64,000 nucleotides of DNA from an uncultured Maribacter sp. (GCA_947498505.1 CANMKG010000001.1:372001-436000); one strand, 5' to 3'; positions 32,337 to 41,486 are shown, counted from the first letter of the stretch. Program-made: numbers and translations. The notes: a model not told the origin generated them from the sequence alone.

Positions 32337-33513
32337 GTGATTTTTGATTTAGAAAATTAAGTATTATGATTGACAATATTCCAACAACCAGGAAACCTAC
32401 GATAATTGGCATGGTAGAGTTGTTGTAATGGCTTCCTAACAAAATAGACAACGGAACAGATATTAATGTAGATACAGCTCCTATAATAGCAGCTCCGACA
32501 CCTGCAATGTGTCCTAGATATAACATTGCTAAAGCACTTAAGTTACCAATAAGTATTCCATAACTGAAGAGTTGAATAAACATAAATATTAGAAACAGCC
32601 ATAATGGAAGAGTATTAAAATAACTTATAAAGGAGATAAGAATTGCTGTAGAAAGGCTTATTGTAATGGCAAGTTTGGTAAGTTGTCTCATACCTAAGTG
32701 GATTACTAGTTTTCCATTAATAAATGATGCAAAAGCAATACCTAATGCTAAGAAAGCAAAATATATAGGATATTTGTTTTTTAGTTGATATTGAAATTCA
32801 AAAATAGTTTGAGAAAGGTTTAAGTAGGTAATGAATACGCCTGAATATAAGCCAAGTATAATGGTGTGGCCAATTGAATTTTTGCTAGTAACAACCTCTT
32901 TAATTGTTTGGAAAATAAGTTCTAAAGAAAATTTGGTTCGGTAATTTTTTTTTAAAGTTTCATGCATTCTATATTTAAATATAAAAAAAACAAATACCCC
33001 GAAAATGATGTAAACAATATAGAGAATTCGCCATCCGAAAATTAAAGTAATTGCTTTTCCAAGAATAGGGGAAACCGTTGGCATTAATACGTAAATCATC
33101 GTAATGAAAGACATGGCTCTTGCCATTTGTCTGCCCTCAAATTTGTCTCTAACAATAGCAACGGTTATTACCCTTGGAGCACCCAAACCTAGCCCTTGAA
33201 GAGTTTGCCCTAACAATAAAGTGAATAATTTAGACGAAAGGTAAGAGACGCTACATCCCAAAATAAATATAACAAGACCAATATATATAGTTTGTTTTCG
33301 GCCTATAGTGTCAGATAGTGAGCCGTAAAACAATTGGCTGACTCCTAACCCAAAATACAGTAAAGAAATACATAATTGTATTTTGTTTTTATCTTTTAGC
33401 TGAAAATCGTTGGATATGTCTTGAAAAGCTGGTAGAAGCATGTTTATTGAAACAGAGACCAACGCCATTAATAAAGCTACCAATATAATAAACTCAATTT
33501 CTCGATACTTCAT
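32317..33513 (-). CDS. Bcr/CflA-type MFS drug exporter
   Basis: The 398-residue protein has twelve hydrophobic segments and the features of the DHA1 Bcr/CflA group: MLLPAFQDISNDF after helix 1, the motif-A loop GSLSDTIGRKQTIYIGL, and GLGLGAPRVITVAIVRDKFEG in helix 4. The group exports bicyclomycin, sulfonamides, chloramphenicol or small peptides by proton antiport. The substrate here is not predictable. It follows the Crp/Fnr gene (52-base gap) and overlaps the GNAT gene downstream. Confidence 0.92.
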   Translation of the reverse strand: MKYREIEFIILVALLMALVSVSINMLLPAFQDISNDFQLKDKNKIQLCISLLYFGLGVSQLFYGSLSDTIGRKQTIYIGLVIFILGCSVSYLSSKLFTLLLGQTLQGLGLGAPRVITVAIVRDKFEGRQMARAMSFITMIYVLMPTVSPILGKAITLIFGWRILYIVYIIFGVFVFFIFKYRMHETLKKNYRTKFSLELIFQTIKEVVTSKNSIGHTIILGLYSGVFITYLNLSQTIFEFQYQLKNKYPIYFAFLALGIAFASFINGKLVIHLGMRQLTKLAITISLSTAILISFISYFNTLPLWLFLIFMFIQLFSYGILIGNLSALAMLYLGHIAGVGAAIIGAVSTLISVPLSILLGSHYNNSTMPIIVGFLVVGILSIIILNFLNQKSHEKLNN

Positions 33514-33565
33514 TGAGCAAAAATCATTAGATACTTAATAAATTTCCTTAATCTGGATTAAGAAG

Positions 33566-34141
33566 TTACTTTTTACTCAAATGATTTCTAACTTTGCTTA
33601 AGTGCTCAGGGGTAATATTTAGGTAAGAGGCAATCATATATTGGGGAACGTGGGGTTCTATATATCCGTACTTACTTTTGAAACTAAGATATCGTTCTTC
33701 GGCTGATTTATTTAATTGATGAAGTGTGCGTTCTTGAAGTGAAATATAGGCTCGCTGTACTTTAAGACGGAAAAACCGTTCCATTAAAGGGACGTTTAAA
33801 AATAGACTTTCCAAATCGTTTTTGTTTATTTGAAGGACCTTAGTAGGCTTTAACACTTCTATATAGTAAGGGCTAGGTGTTTGTGTTAGAAAACTATAAA
33901 TGTCACCAATCCAAGTAGATTGAATCCCAATTTGTATGGTAATATCTTTTGCTTGATCGTCTATATAATAAACTCTTAATAGTCCCTTTTCTATAAACTT
34001 CAAATAATTTGAGGTTTTTCCAAAAGAAGGTATTCTTTCGTTTTTTTTATACAGTTTGCTTTGAAACTTAGCGACTATTCTATCTAAATCCGAATTGTTT
34101 ACTTCAATTGTTTTCTTTATGTCGGTTATAAGGTTTTGCAT
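33566..34141 (-). CDS. Crp/Fnr-family transcriptional regulator
   Basis: I set the start at the ATG at 34141 (MQNLITDIKKTIEVNN), giving 191 residues; a longer frame reaching 34216 would overlap the end of ggt and adds no family sequence. Residues about 20-120 are the cNMP-binding-type barrel (YLKFIEKGLLRVYYIDDQAKDITIQIG, then WIGDIYSFLTQTPS). Residues about 150-190 are a helix-turn-helix (VPQYMIASYLNITPEHLSKVRNHL). It lies 16 bases after ggt and upstream of the exporter, so it may be a local regulator of that transporter pair. No Fe-S cysteine set is visible. Confidence 0.88.
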   Translation of the reverse strand: MQNLITDIKKTIEVNNSDLDRIVAKFQSKLYKKNERIPSFGKTSNYLKFIEKGLLRVYYIDDQAKDITIQIGIQSTWIGDIYSFLTQTPSPYYIEVLKPTKVLQINKNDLESLFLNVPLMERFFRLKVQRAYISLQERTLHQLNKSAEERYLSFKSKYGYIEPHVPQYMIASYLNITPEHLSKVRNHLSKK

Positions 34142-34157
34142 TTTTACTATGAGAGGA

Positions 34158-35852
34158 TTAATATCCAACCGCAGTATCATCTCCACGCTTGTCAGCACCA
34201 CCTTCAAGACTACCATCTGGTAGGATTTTTATAGCATTGACTTTACCAATTACTGGTGTACGGTTTTCATTAATTTGATAACCCTTGGATTTTAATTCAT
34301 CTTTAATTGCTGCAGGAAAACCATCTGGTTCAAATATCACTACATCAGGCAACCACTGGTGATGAAATCTAGGTGCATTGACGGCCTCTTGCATGCTTAA
34401 ATTAAACTCGTAAGCATTTAATATGGTTTGAGCTACAGCGGTAATTATTGTAGAGCCGCCAGGAGTGCCAACAATCATCCATAATTTTCCATTTTTTTCT
34501 ACGATAGTAGGGGTCATACTGCTTAGCATACGTTTTTCCGGAGCAATGCTATTTGCTTCAGCACCTATAAGTCCAAACATGTTTGGTATTCCTGGTTTTG
34601 CGCTAAAATCGTCCATTTCGTTATTTAAGAAAAAACCAAGTTCATCTGAATACAGTTTAGAACCATACGCGCCGTTTAAAGTTGTAGTAACAGAAACTGC
34701 ATTTCCTTCAGAATCTATTATGGAATAGTGAGTTGTTTCAGAACTTTCGACAATTTGTATATTTCCTCTTTCAATATCCGAGGATTTTGTTGCCTGTTCA
34801 AATGAAAAACTTTCCATTCGTTCTTTTAAATATTGTTCACTCAAAAGTTGATTTAACGGAATGTCTACAAAATCAGGGTCTCCAAGAAAGTAATTTCTAT
34901 CAGCGTAAGCTCTTCTTGCCGCTTCGGAGAAAACCTGTATTGTTTTGGCAGAATTATGACCAAATTCAGAAATATTATACGGTTCAATCATTTTTAAAAT
35001 TTGATTAATGGTAACCCCGCCACTGCTAGGTGGACTCATTGAAATAATTTTTAAATCCTTGTAATTAAAAACTACTGGTTTACGCCATTTAACTTCATAT
35101 TTTTCTAAATCTTCTGTGGTAACATATCCACCATTTTTTTGTATGAATGTTGTGAGCTTTTCTGCCACTTCACCTTTGTAAAAACCTTCTCTTCCGTTAT
35201 CGGAAATTTTTTGAAGTGTTTTGGCAAGAGTAGCATATTTAATGGTGTCTCCTTCTTTGTAGGCTGTAGCGAATTTGGTACTGTCTCCATTAACTTCAAT
35301 AATTTTACTTTTATATTTATGTAATCTTTTTTCTTGTTTATGAGTTACAACCACTCCCTTATTGGCTAGCTCAATTATTGGTTTAAAGATCTCTTTAAGA
35401 GGTAATGAACCATATTTTTCATGTACAGCAATAACACCAGCTACGGTACCAGGAACGCCAACTGCGGTAGCGCCTAATGTACTTTTCCCAGGAATTACAT
35501 TACCTAAAGAGTCTAGATACATATCTTTATGGCTAGAAAGGGGCGCTTTTTCTCTATAATCTAAGGTGCCAACTTCTCCGTTGCTTTTACGAAACACCAT
35601 GAATCCACCACCACCTAAGTTTCCTGCATATGGATAAGCGATTGCCAGAGACATTTCGGTAGCAACCATTGCGTCAAATGCGTTTCCCCCTTTTTTTAGA
35701 ATTTCAACCCCTATTTTTGAAGCTTCTTCTCTAGCAGAAACCACCATTGCTTTTTGGGCAACCAATCCGGTTGGTTTAACTTCTGGTTGTGTTTTACATT
35801 GAATACATAATATAGCTATTACAAAAAAGAAAATAGTTTTTTTTAAACCCAT
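34158..35852 (-). CDS. ggt: Gamma-glutamyltranspeptidase (lipoprotein)
   Basis: GGT removes or transfers the gamma-glutamyl group of glutathione and related compounds outside the cytoplasm. The 564-residue proenzyme starts with a lipoprotein signal (IAILCIQC, Cys19). It has the large-subunit block AREEASKIGVEILKKGGNAFDA, the loop PPSSGGVTINQIL, and the autocleavage site at Thr373 in ETTHYSIIDSEGNAVSVT. GTPGGSTIITAVAQ follows in the small subunit. All key residues are present. It is 32 bases downstream of acpH and 16 bases upstream of the Crp/Fnr gene in a leftward run. Confidence 0.96.
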   Translation of the reverse strand: MGLKKTIFFFVIAILCIQCKTQPEVKPTGLVAQKAMVVSAREEASKIGVEILKKGGNAFDAMVATEMSLAIAYPYAGNLGGGGFMVFRKSNGEVGTLDYREKAPLSSHKDMYLDSLGNVIPGKSTLGATAVGVPGTVAGVIAVHEKYGSLPLKEIFKPIIELANKGVVVTHKQEKRLHKYKSKIIEVNGDSTKFATAYKEGDTIKYATLAKTLQKISDNGREGFYKGEVAEKLTTFIQKNGGYVTTEDLEKYEVKWRKPVVFNYKDLKIISMSPPSSGGVTINQILKMIEPYNISEFGHNSAKTIQVFSEAARRAYADRNYFLGDPDFVDIPLNQLLSEQYLKERMESFSFEQATKSSDIERGNIQIVESSETTHYSIIDSEGNAVSVTTTLNGAYGSKLYSDELGFFLNNEMDDFSAKPGIPNMFGLIGAEANSIAPEKRMLSSMTPTIVEKNGKLWMIVGTPGGSTIITAVAQTILNAYEFNLSMQEAVNAPRFHHQWLPDVVIFEPDGFPAAIKDELKSKGYQINENRTPVIGKVNAIKILPDGSLEGGADKRGDDTAVGY

Positions 35853-35884
35853 GAGATTAATACATTAAGTTAGAATTATCGGTT

Positions 35885-36469
35885 TTAAAGGGAAATGTAC
35901 TTTTGTTTTGAAAAGGTAATTAATTCTTCGAAAAAATCGGTAAACTCTTTTTCAAATTCAATATAATGTTCTTCCAAGTCAAGAATAGCAAAATTCATTT
36001 TAGATTTATTTTTAGTGCGCCTATTCATACCGTCTAAAACTTTGCTAATTCCTGTCATTTTAGAGTAATTAAAAATCCAATTATCACTAATCATATACGG
36101 CATCATACGCTTTACGCCTTCGGGTAAAATAGTGTAATTGTCTTCAAGTAAATCGTAAAAATTATCAACAAAAACCGCCAAAGGAATGTCCGAGTAATTT
36201 TTCCAATTTTTGGCTAAAAAATGATCGTAATAAATATCTATAATTACTCTACTATAATGTCCGTAGTTTTTATGAAGTCTTTTGCTGCTTTTTTTAGGGA
36301 TAGGATGAGAATCTGTATATGTGTCTATTAAACGATGTAATTGAATGCCTTTTTGCACTCTTTCTGGCAGATGAGAAAACTTGTTAGCGCGAATACTATC
36401 TGCAATAAAATTACCAATAGTAATTTCATTATCTCCAAAAGATAAATATATATGAGCAAGAAAGTTCAT
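35885..36469 (-). CDS. Acyl-carrier-protein phosphodiesterase family protein (AcpH-like)
   Basis: The 194-residue product matches the AcpH/DUF479 family, which removes the phosphopantetheine arm from acyl carrier protein. It begins MNFLAHIYLSFGDNEITIGNFIAD, with GIQLHRLIDTYTDSHP and the HD-like segment YSRVIIDIYYDHFLAKNW. The repeated His and Asp residues are the expected metal ligands. Length fits (about 193 in E. coli). It is the first gene of the leftward run that includes ggt, and is divergent from glmM. Members of this family outside enterobacteria are not biochemically proven, so substrate is tentative. Confidence 0.9.
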   Translation of the reverse strand: MNFLAHIYLSFGDNEITIGNFIADSIRANKFSHLPERVQKGIQLHRLIDTYTDSHPIPKKSSKRLHKNYGHYSRVIIDIYYDHFLAKNWKNYSDIPLAVFVDNFYDLLEDNYTILPEGVKRMMPYMISDNWIFNYSKMTGISKVLDGMNRRTKNKSKMNFAILDLEEHYIEFEKEFTDFFEELITFSKQKYISL

Positions 36470-36536
36470 TGGACTATAAAAGTTTTCTTAAGGTCGAATT
36501 TACGAATTGCTAAACTTATGATTCATATTAGACATG

Positions 36537-36544
36537 TATATTTG
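36537..36544 (+). promoter_or_regulatory. -7 box of glmM
   Basis: TATATTTG fits the Bacteroidota TAnnTTTG consensus exactly and lies 20 bases before the glmM start codon. No convincing TTTG element is found at the expected distance upstream, so the match is partial. Confidence 0.45.
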
Positions 36545-36564
36545 CAAAAACTTTTTAGAATTAT

Positions 36565-37953
36565 ATGACACTAATCAAATCAATTTCAGGAATAAGAGGT
36601 ACAATAGGCGGTCAGCCTGGAGATAATTTAACTCCAATAGATGCTGTTAAATTTGCAGCTGCTTACGGTACTTGGTTAAAAGACTATTCAAAAAAAGAAC
36701 AGTTAAAGGTGGTTATAGGTAGAGACGCCAGATTATCTGGTCAAATGATTCAAAACCTTGTAGCTTCTACATTAACAGGTCTTGGTATTGATGTAATTGA
36801 TTTAGATTTATCTACAACACCTACTGTAGAGATAGCAGTTCCGTTGGAAAAAGCCGATGGTGGAATTATTCTTACCGCGAGTCATAATCCAAAGCAATGG
36901 AACGCTCTTAAACTTTTAAATGAAAGAGGCGAGTTTTTAGATGCTGCACAAGGAGCCGTTATTTTACAGTTGGCTGAGAAAGAAAGCTTTTCATTTGCTG
37001 AGGTAGATGATTTAGGTACTACAACACGTAACGATTCGTATATAGATATTCATATTGATGAAGTTTTAAATCTATCACTGGTTGATGCAGAGACTATTAA
37101 AAAAGCAAAATTTAAAGTTGTAGTTGATGGTGTAAACTCTACAGGAGGTATTGCAATACCTAAATTATTAAAAACTTTAGGAGTAGAAGTTGTTGAACTG
37201 TACTGTGATCCAACAGGACATTTTCCGCATAACCCTGAGCCATTAAAAGAGCACCTAGGTGATATCTGTGACTTGGTGGTAAAGGAAAAAGCTGATTTCG
37301 GAATTGTTGTAGATCCAGATGTAGACCGTTTGGCATTTATTAGCAACGATGGTGAAATGTTTGGAGAGGAGTATACCTTAGTAGCCTGTGCAGATTATGT
37401 TTTAGGAAAAACTAAAGGAAATACAGTGTCAAATTTGTCTTCATCTAGGGCATTAAGAGATATTACACAAAAGCATGGAGGGACTTATGAAGCAGCTGCA
37501 GTTGGAGAAGTAAATGTAGTTACCAAAATGAAAGCTAATAACGCGATTATAGGAGGAGAAGGTAATGGAGGGATAATTTACCCAGAAAGTCACTACGGTA
37601 GAGACTCGTTAGTTGGTACTGCTTTGTTTTTAATGTTAATGGCCGAAAAAGGAGGGACTGTAGCCGAGCTTAGAGCTAGTTATCCGAGCTATTTTATGAG
37701 CAAAAAGAAAATTCAATTAACGCCGGAGTTAGATGTTGATGGTATTTTAACTGAAATGGCAGATAAATACAAGAATGAAGAAATATCAACTATTGATGGT
37801 GTAAAAATAGATTTTGCTGAGAACTGGGTGCATTTACGAAAGTCTAATACTGAGCCTATTATTAGAATATATACTGAAGCGAAAAGTCAATCTGAGGCAG
37901 ACGCTTTAGCTGATAATATTATTAATGAAATTAAAGAAGTTGCTGGTATCTAA
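36565..37953 (+). CDS. glmM: Phosphoglucosamine mutase
   Basis: GlmM converts glucosamine 6-phosphate to glucosamine 1-phosphate for peptidoglycan and lipopolysaccharide precursors. The 462-residue protein has SGIRGTIGG near the N-terminus, the phosphoserine loop TASHNPKQWNALKLL (Ser106), the metal-binding DPDVDRLA and the sugar-binding GEGNGG. The C-terminal phosphate-binding loop is RKSNTEPIIRIYTEA. It could act also on mannose or glucose phosphates, as related archaeal-type enzymes do, but glmM is the likely assignment. It is monocistronic with its own terminator. Confidence 0.93.
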   Translation: MTLIKSISGIRGTIGGQPGDNLTPIDAVKFAAAYGTWLKDYSKKEQLKVVIGRDARLSGQMIQNLVASTLTGLGIDVIDLDLSTTPTVEIAVPLEKADGGIILTASHNPKQWNALKLLNERGEFLDAAQGAVILQLAEKESFSFAEVDDLGTTTRNDSYIDIHIDEVLNLSLVDAETIKKAKFKVVVDGVNSTGGIAIPKLLKTLGVEVVELYCDPTGHFPHNPEPLKEHLGDICDLVVKEKADFGIVVDPDVDRLAFISNDGEMFGEEYTLVACADYVLGKTKGNTVSNLSSSRALRDITQKHGGTYEAAAVGEVNVVTKMKANNAIIGGEGNGGIIYPESHYGRDSLVGTALFLMLMAEKGGTVAELRASYPSYFMSKKKIQLTPELDVDGILTEMADKYKNEEISTIDGVKIDFAENWVHLRKSNTEPIIRIYTEAKSQSEADALADNIINEIKEVAGI

Positions 37954-37980
37954 GATTTACCTAAACTTGTTTGAATAAAT

Positions 37981-38016
37981 AAAACCCCACTATAGCGAAG
38001 CCGAAGGTGGGGTTTT
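37981..38016. terminator. Bidirectional terminator between glmM and the acyltransferase gene
   Basis: A perfect ten-base-pair stem (AAAACCCCAC at 37981-37990 with GTGGGGTTTT at 38007-38016) surrounds a 16-base loop. It sits between two convergent genes and has A and T arms suited to both directions. Confidence 0.85.
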
Positions 38017-38021
38017 GTATT

Positions 38022-38915
38022 TTATAAAAACTCTATGGGAACTTTATCCCTGTGTTTCCAACGACGATGTGTCCACAAGTAATGCTCCGGTTTTTCTCTA
38101 ATTTGAGCTTCGGCATGCTTTAAAAAGCTTTTCGTAATCTCGTTTTTTTCAGTATGCTTGGCATCTGTTGTTATTGGATAAAATTCTGCTTTGTAATATC
38201 CTCGTTTTACTTTAGATACTTTTAAGAATACTACGGCAATATCTAATTTTTTGGCAAGCACTTCGGCACCATTAAAAATAGGAACTTTTATACCCATAAA
38301 TTCTTCCCAACATTTAGCTCTACTTATTTGTGGTGATTGGTCACTCACCATACCATAAACACCCTTTATATTGTCACGTTCGTTTTGTATTATTGCCTTC
38401 ATGGTGTGCTGTTGTAAAATTAATTCGGTGTTCCAACGAGCTCTCATGTTTTTAATAAAATCATTAAAGTATTTGTTAGACACTCTTTGGTAAATTGCAT
38501 AACCTTTAGTTTCTGCATTTATATAGTTGTTAATGCTAACATTCCACTCCCAATTGGCAAAATGCGAACAAACAATTAAAACACTTTTCTCTTTGGTAAT
38601 ATTTTTAATAATGTCAATATTTTGTACATCATATCTTTTCTTTACTTCTTTTTTAGAAAGATTCATGGTTTTAATCATTTCCAGAAACATATCAATCATA
38701 TGTTTGTAAAATTCTTTTTGAATCCGTTTAATTTCAGATTCAGTTTTTTCAGGAAAAACCAACTTAAGGTTATTGTAAACAACCTTTTTCCGATATTTAA
38801 AAACGGTGACAACAACAAAATGCACGAAATCAGAAAACCAATAAAAAATTCGATAAGGAAGTATAGATATTATCCAGATAAGTGGATATGCCAAAATAAA
38901 AACTAATAGCTGCAT
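38022..38915 (-). CDS. Lipid A acyltransferase-like protein (LpxL/HtrB family)
   Basis: The 297-residue inner-membrane protein has one N-terminal membrane helix and the LpxL-type acyltransferase domain. The catalytic HxxxxE-like motif is in VCSHFANWEWNVS (His117, then Glu122 by count), and VYGMVSDQSP and the C-terminal HYLWTHRRWKHRDK are typical. Family members transfer a secondary acyl chain to Kdo-lipid A; in Bacteroidota the lipid A is usually pentaacylated, so one such enzyme is expected. The gene is divergent from the rhomboid gene, with a palindromic promoter region between them. Confidence 0.93.
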   Translation of the reverse strand: MQLLVFILAYPLIWIISILPYRIFYWFSDFVHFVVVTVFKYRKKVVYNNLKLVFPEKTESEIKRIQKEFYKHMIDMFLEMIKTMNLSKKEVKKRYDVQNIDIIKNITKEKSVLIVCSHFANWEWNVSINNYINAETKGYAIYQRVSNKYFNDFIKNMRARWNTELILQQHTMKAIIQNERDNIKGVYGMVSDQSPQISRAKCWEEFMGIKVPIFNGAEVLAKKLDIAVVFLKVSKVKRGYYKAEFYPITTDAKHTEKNEITKSFLKHAEAQIREKPEHYLWTHRRWKHRDKVPIEFL

Positions 38916-38934
38916 TGCTCAATATTATAATACA

Positions 38935-38952
38935 CAAATATAGCTATATTTG
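38935..38952. promoter_or_regulatory. Palindrome holding two divergent -7 boxes
   Basis: CAAATATAGCTATATTTG is a perfect 18-base palindrome. Read rightward its right half is TATATTTG, a consensus -7 box 24 bases before the rhomboid start. Read leftward its left half is the same box 20 bases before the acyltransferase start. No TTTG element at the usual spacing is visible for either, so activity is unproven. Confidence 0.45.
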
Positions 38953-38975
38953 AATCCAAACATAATTGAACGCGC

Positions 38976-39626
38976 ATGAACAACCTTCATTTAGTAACCA
39001 TAGCAATAATAGCTGCGAATGTTATAGTTTCTCTAAAAGGTTTTGAGGATCATCCTTTTTTCGAACGTTACAAATTTAACATAAGTGGTATTAAAGCAGG
39101 GCAAAAAGAACGCTTGCTTACCTCAGGATTTTTGCATGTAGATTGGGCACATTTGTTTTTTAATATGTTTACCCTGTATTTTTTTGCGGATGTAGTAATT
39201 AGTTGGTTTAACCCGAGTAAGTTTTTAATTATATATTTTATTAGCCTGGCTGCTGGCGGTTTACTGTCTTTGTTTTTTCATAAAAACGAACCGTATTATA
39301 GTGCAGTAGGAGCTAGTGGAGCCGTTACGGGAATACTTTATGCTGCAATATTGCTACAACCCAATATGCAACTTGGTTTAATGTTTATACCTATTCCGGT
39401 TCCCGCTTATGTTATAGGTATAGGCTATTTGTTGTATTCTATTTATGGGATGAAAAGCAGATTAGGTAATATTGGTCATACTGCTCACTTCGGTGGGGCA
39501 ATAGGAGGGTACGTCACTACATTACTTTTTATGCCTAGTTTAATAACATCGCAACCGTTTATGGTAATTCTTTTGGCGATTCCAATAGTTATTTTGTTTA
39601 TAATGGCAAAAGCGGGAAAAATATAA
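38976..39626 (+). CDS. Rhomboid-family intramembrane serine protease
   Basis: The 216-residue inner-membrane protein has six hydrophobic segments and the rhomboid catalytic dyad: Ser114 in VGASGAVTGI and His171 in HTAHFGGAIGG. The loop HVDWAHLFFNMFTLYFFA carries the conserved HxxxN-type membrane motif. It cuts membrane-spanning substrates within the bilayer; substrates in flavobacteria are not known. All key residues are present. It is a single gene divergent from the acyltransferase gene. Confidence 0.95.
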   Translation: MNNLHLVTIAIIAANVIVSLKGFEDHPFFERYKFNISGIKAGQKERLLTSGFLHVDWAHLFFNMFTLYFFADVVISWFNPSKFLIIYFISLAAGGLLSLFFHKNEPYYSAVGASGAVTGILYAAILLQPNMQLGLMFIPIPVPAYVIGIGYLLYSIYGMKSRLGNIGHTAHFGGAIGGYVTTLLFMPSLITSQPFMVILLAIPIVILFIMAKAGKI

Positions 39627-39710
39627 AATTTTTATTGTATTAAGTATTAGCTATTTAACACAGTTGAAGCGATTAATTTTGTAGTTCATCGAAAAGTTAA
39701 TGGCTAAGAA

Positions 39711-39718
39711 TACTTTTG
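39711..39718 (+). promoter_or_regulatory. -7 box of the LVIVD lipoprotein gene
   Basis: TACTTTTG matches TAnnTTTG and lies 50 bases before the start codon at 39769. The upstream element is not clear. Confidence 0.35.
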
Positions 39719-39768
39719 TGTAGGTAATTTCGTTATTTGAAAGACCAAATCTTTAAAATACCTACATA

Positions 39769-41418
39769 ATGATTAGAAAAGCATACCTTTTTGCTATGGC
39801 TGCAGTTGTTCTGACTGCGTCGTGTAGTGATGAAACTACAGTATATAGCGATCCCAAAGATGATATTTCGATTGAGGAGAATGAGCAGGATTTAGAGAAT
39901 AGTATTAGCTATGATAAATCTGGTGTTTTAGATATTTTTGATGAAGCTACTTTGTCTGGAAAATCTTTAAGCGCTAAAGGAGAGAACACAGAAGCAGGGG
40001 ATTATCCATTGACGTTAGTTGCGCAAGTTTCGCCTCCAAAATTTAGAAACGGAGGAGAAAACCTAACAGCTTCTCATGTACATGTGGATGGAAATTACGC
40101 ATATGTATCTTATAATACTGTAGAAGATGGTTTGGCAGGTGCAATTGATATTATTAATGTTAGTGATCCAACCAAGCCTAGAGTTTCTTCAAGACTTTAT
40201 TATACAAATGCAGATGTTAATGCTGTAAAATATGAAGATGGTTTTGTTTATGCGGTAGGAGGTGTTGATTCCGAAAAATCGGTTAGAGCAACATCTAATT
40301 CATATTTAGCTAAAATACATGCTTCTAGTGGTAAGTTTAACCTTGAAGCGGGTATATCTTATGCATTCCAGGAAGGATACAACGCTACTGATGTGGATAC
40401 CCAGGGAGATAAAGTTCTTGTGACTAGCGGTCAGGAAGGATACGTTACAGCCTATGATAAAGCGGAATTAACAGTGCAAAATGAAACAGCTTTTCAAGAT
40501 TTACGTTCTGTAGCTGTTAAAGACAACAATATAGCCGTATTAGATGCCAGCAAAGGTATTGCCATTTTAGACCAAGATTTAAATGTATCAAAAGAAATAG
40601 CAATTCAATCTGATTTTGGAAATAATACAAAAAGAACCTTGGACTTTGTTGGTGAAAACATTGTAGTAGCCGAAGGAAGCAAAGGAGCTGGAGTTTATAA
40701 TATAGCTAGTGGTACTTTGGTAGAATATGTTCCAATTTTGGCAAACCCAAATGGAGTAGATGGAGCAGATGTGGTTACCAATGCAGTAGCAACAAATGAT
40801 GAAGTTGTGTTAATGGCAAATGGTGGAGCCGGACTTTGTTTATCAGAGAAACAAACGAATAATACGGATTTAGTTGGTATTATTGAGCTTGAAGGCTCTA
40901 TAAACTATGTAGATTCTAAAGGCGATTATGTTTTTGCTGCTTCTGGAAAACAAGGTTTACAGATTATAAAATTGAACAAGCCAAACGAGAGTTTAGCGGC
41001 GCGTTGTGCTAGTTTAGAACGATATTCAGGAAGTTCTGATTTAAATGTAAATCAAGGGGATACTTTTGAATTTAGAGGTGCAAAAAGGTTTAATAATTTT
41101 AATGTAAACGGACAATTGCTTTTATGTGGTTCATGGACCGTAAAAAATGGGGTTAACCTAAATAACAATTCTATTTTCGAAATGAATGGAACATTTGTGG
41201 TGGCTCGTAACAATAAAAGAAAAAATGTTACTGTAAATGAAGGTACAACCTTTAGAGTAGAAGGTAACCTTACGATATACGGAGATTTAATATTAAATGA
41301 TGGTGCAACTCTTGAATTTATTGGAGAAAGCTCTGTGGTAAATATTTTTGGAAAAGTCACAAAATCTGAAACAGCAACTGTATCAGGAACGTTTAGAGAT
41401 GTAAAAAATAAGTTTTAA
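39769..41418 (+). CDS. LVIVD-repeat lipoprotein with C-terminal beta-solenoid-like tail
   Basis: The 549-residue lipoprotein has a signal peptide ending at Cys19 (VVLTASC). Residues about 80-410 are a beta-propeller-like set of LVIVD-type repeats, for example VHVDGNYAYVSYNT, GAIDIINVSDPTKPRVSS and YVFAASGKQGLQIIKL. Residues about 425-549 are rich in Asn and Val and form short repeats (FNVNGQLLLCGSWTVKNGVNLNNNSIFEMNG and onward) that look like rungs of a beta-solenoid. It is likely a surface or periplasmic binding protein; no catalytic site is seen. It ends at an exceptionally strong terminator, so it is separate from the sigma factor gene downstream. Confidence 0.85.
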   Translation: MIRKAYLFAMAAVVLTASCSDETTVYSDPKDDISIEENEQDLENSISYDKSGVLDIFDEATLSGKSLSAKGENTEAGDYPLTLVAQVSPPKFRNGGENLTASHVHVDGNYAYVSYNTVEDGLAGAIDIINVSDPTKPRVSSRLYYTNADVNAVKYEDGFVYAVGGVDSEKSVRATSNSYLAKIHASSGKFNLEAGISYAFQEGYNATDVDTQGDKVLVTSGQEGYVTAYDKAELTVQNETAFQDLRSVAVKDNNIAVLDASKGIAILDQDLNVSKEIAIQSDFGNNTKRTLDFVGENIVVAEGSKGAGVYNIASGTLVEYVPILANPNGVDGADVVTNAVATNDEVVLMANGGAGLCLSEKQTNNTDLVGIIELEGSINYVDSKGDYVFAASGKQGLQIIKLNKPNESLAARCASLERYSGSSDLNVNQGDTFEFRGAKRFNNFNVNGQLLLCGSWTVKNGVNLNNNSIFEMNGTFVVARNNKRKNVTVNEGTTFRVEGNLTIYGDLILNDGATLEFIGESSVVNIFGKVTKSETATVSGTFRDVKNKF

Positions 41419-41436
41419 ATAACTCTCTTATACTTT

Positions 41437-41486
41437 ATACAAAAAAGGAAGCTTAAACTCAATGGTTTAAGCTTCCTTTTTTGTAT
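41437..41486 (+). terminator. Very long intrinsic terminator after the LVIVD gene
   Basis: A perfect 22-base-pair stem (41437-41458 with 41465-41486) surrounds the six-base loop TCAATG. The core arms are AAGGAAGCTTAAAC and GTTTAAGCTTCCTT, flanked by A and T runs. It insulates the sigma/FecR/SusCD locus. Confidence 0.85.

Noticed and set aside
34142-34216. An extended N-terminus for the second Crp/Fnr protein
   Set aside because: The extra 25 residues overlap the end of ggt and do not resemble the family; the ATG at 34141 fits better.
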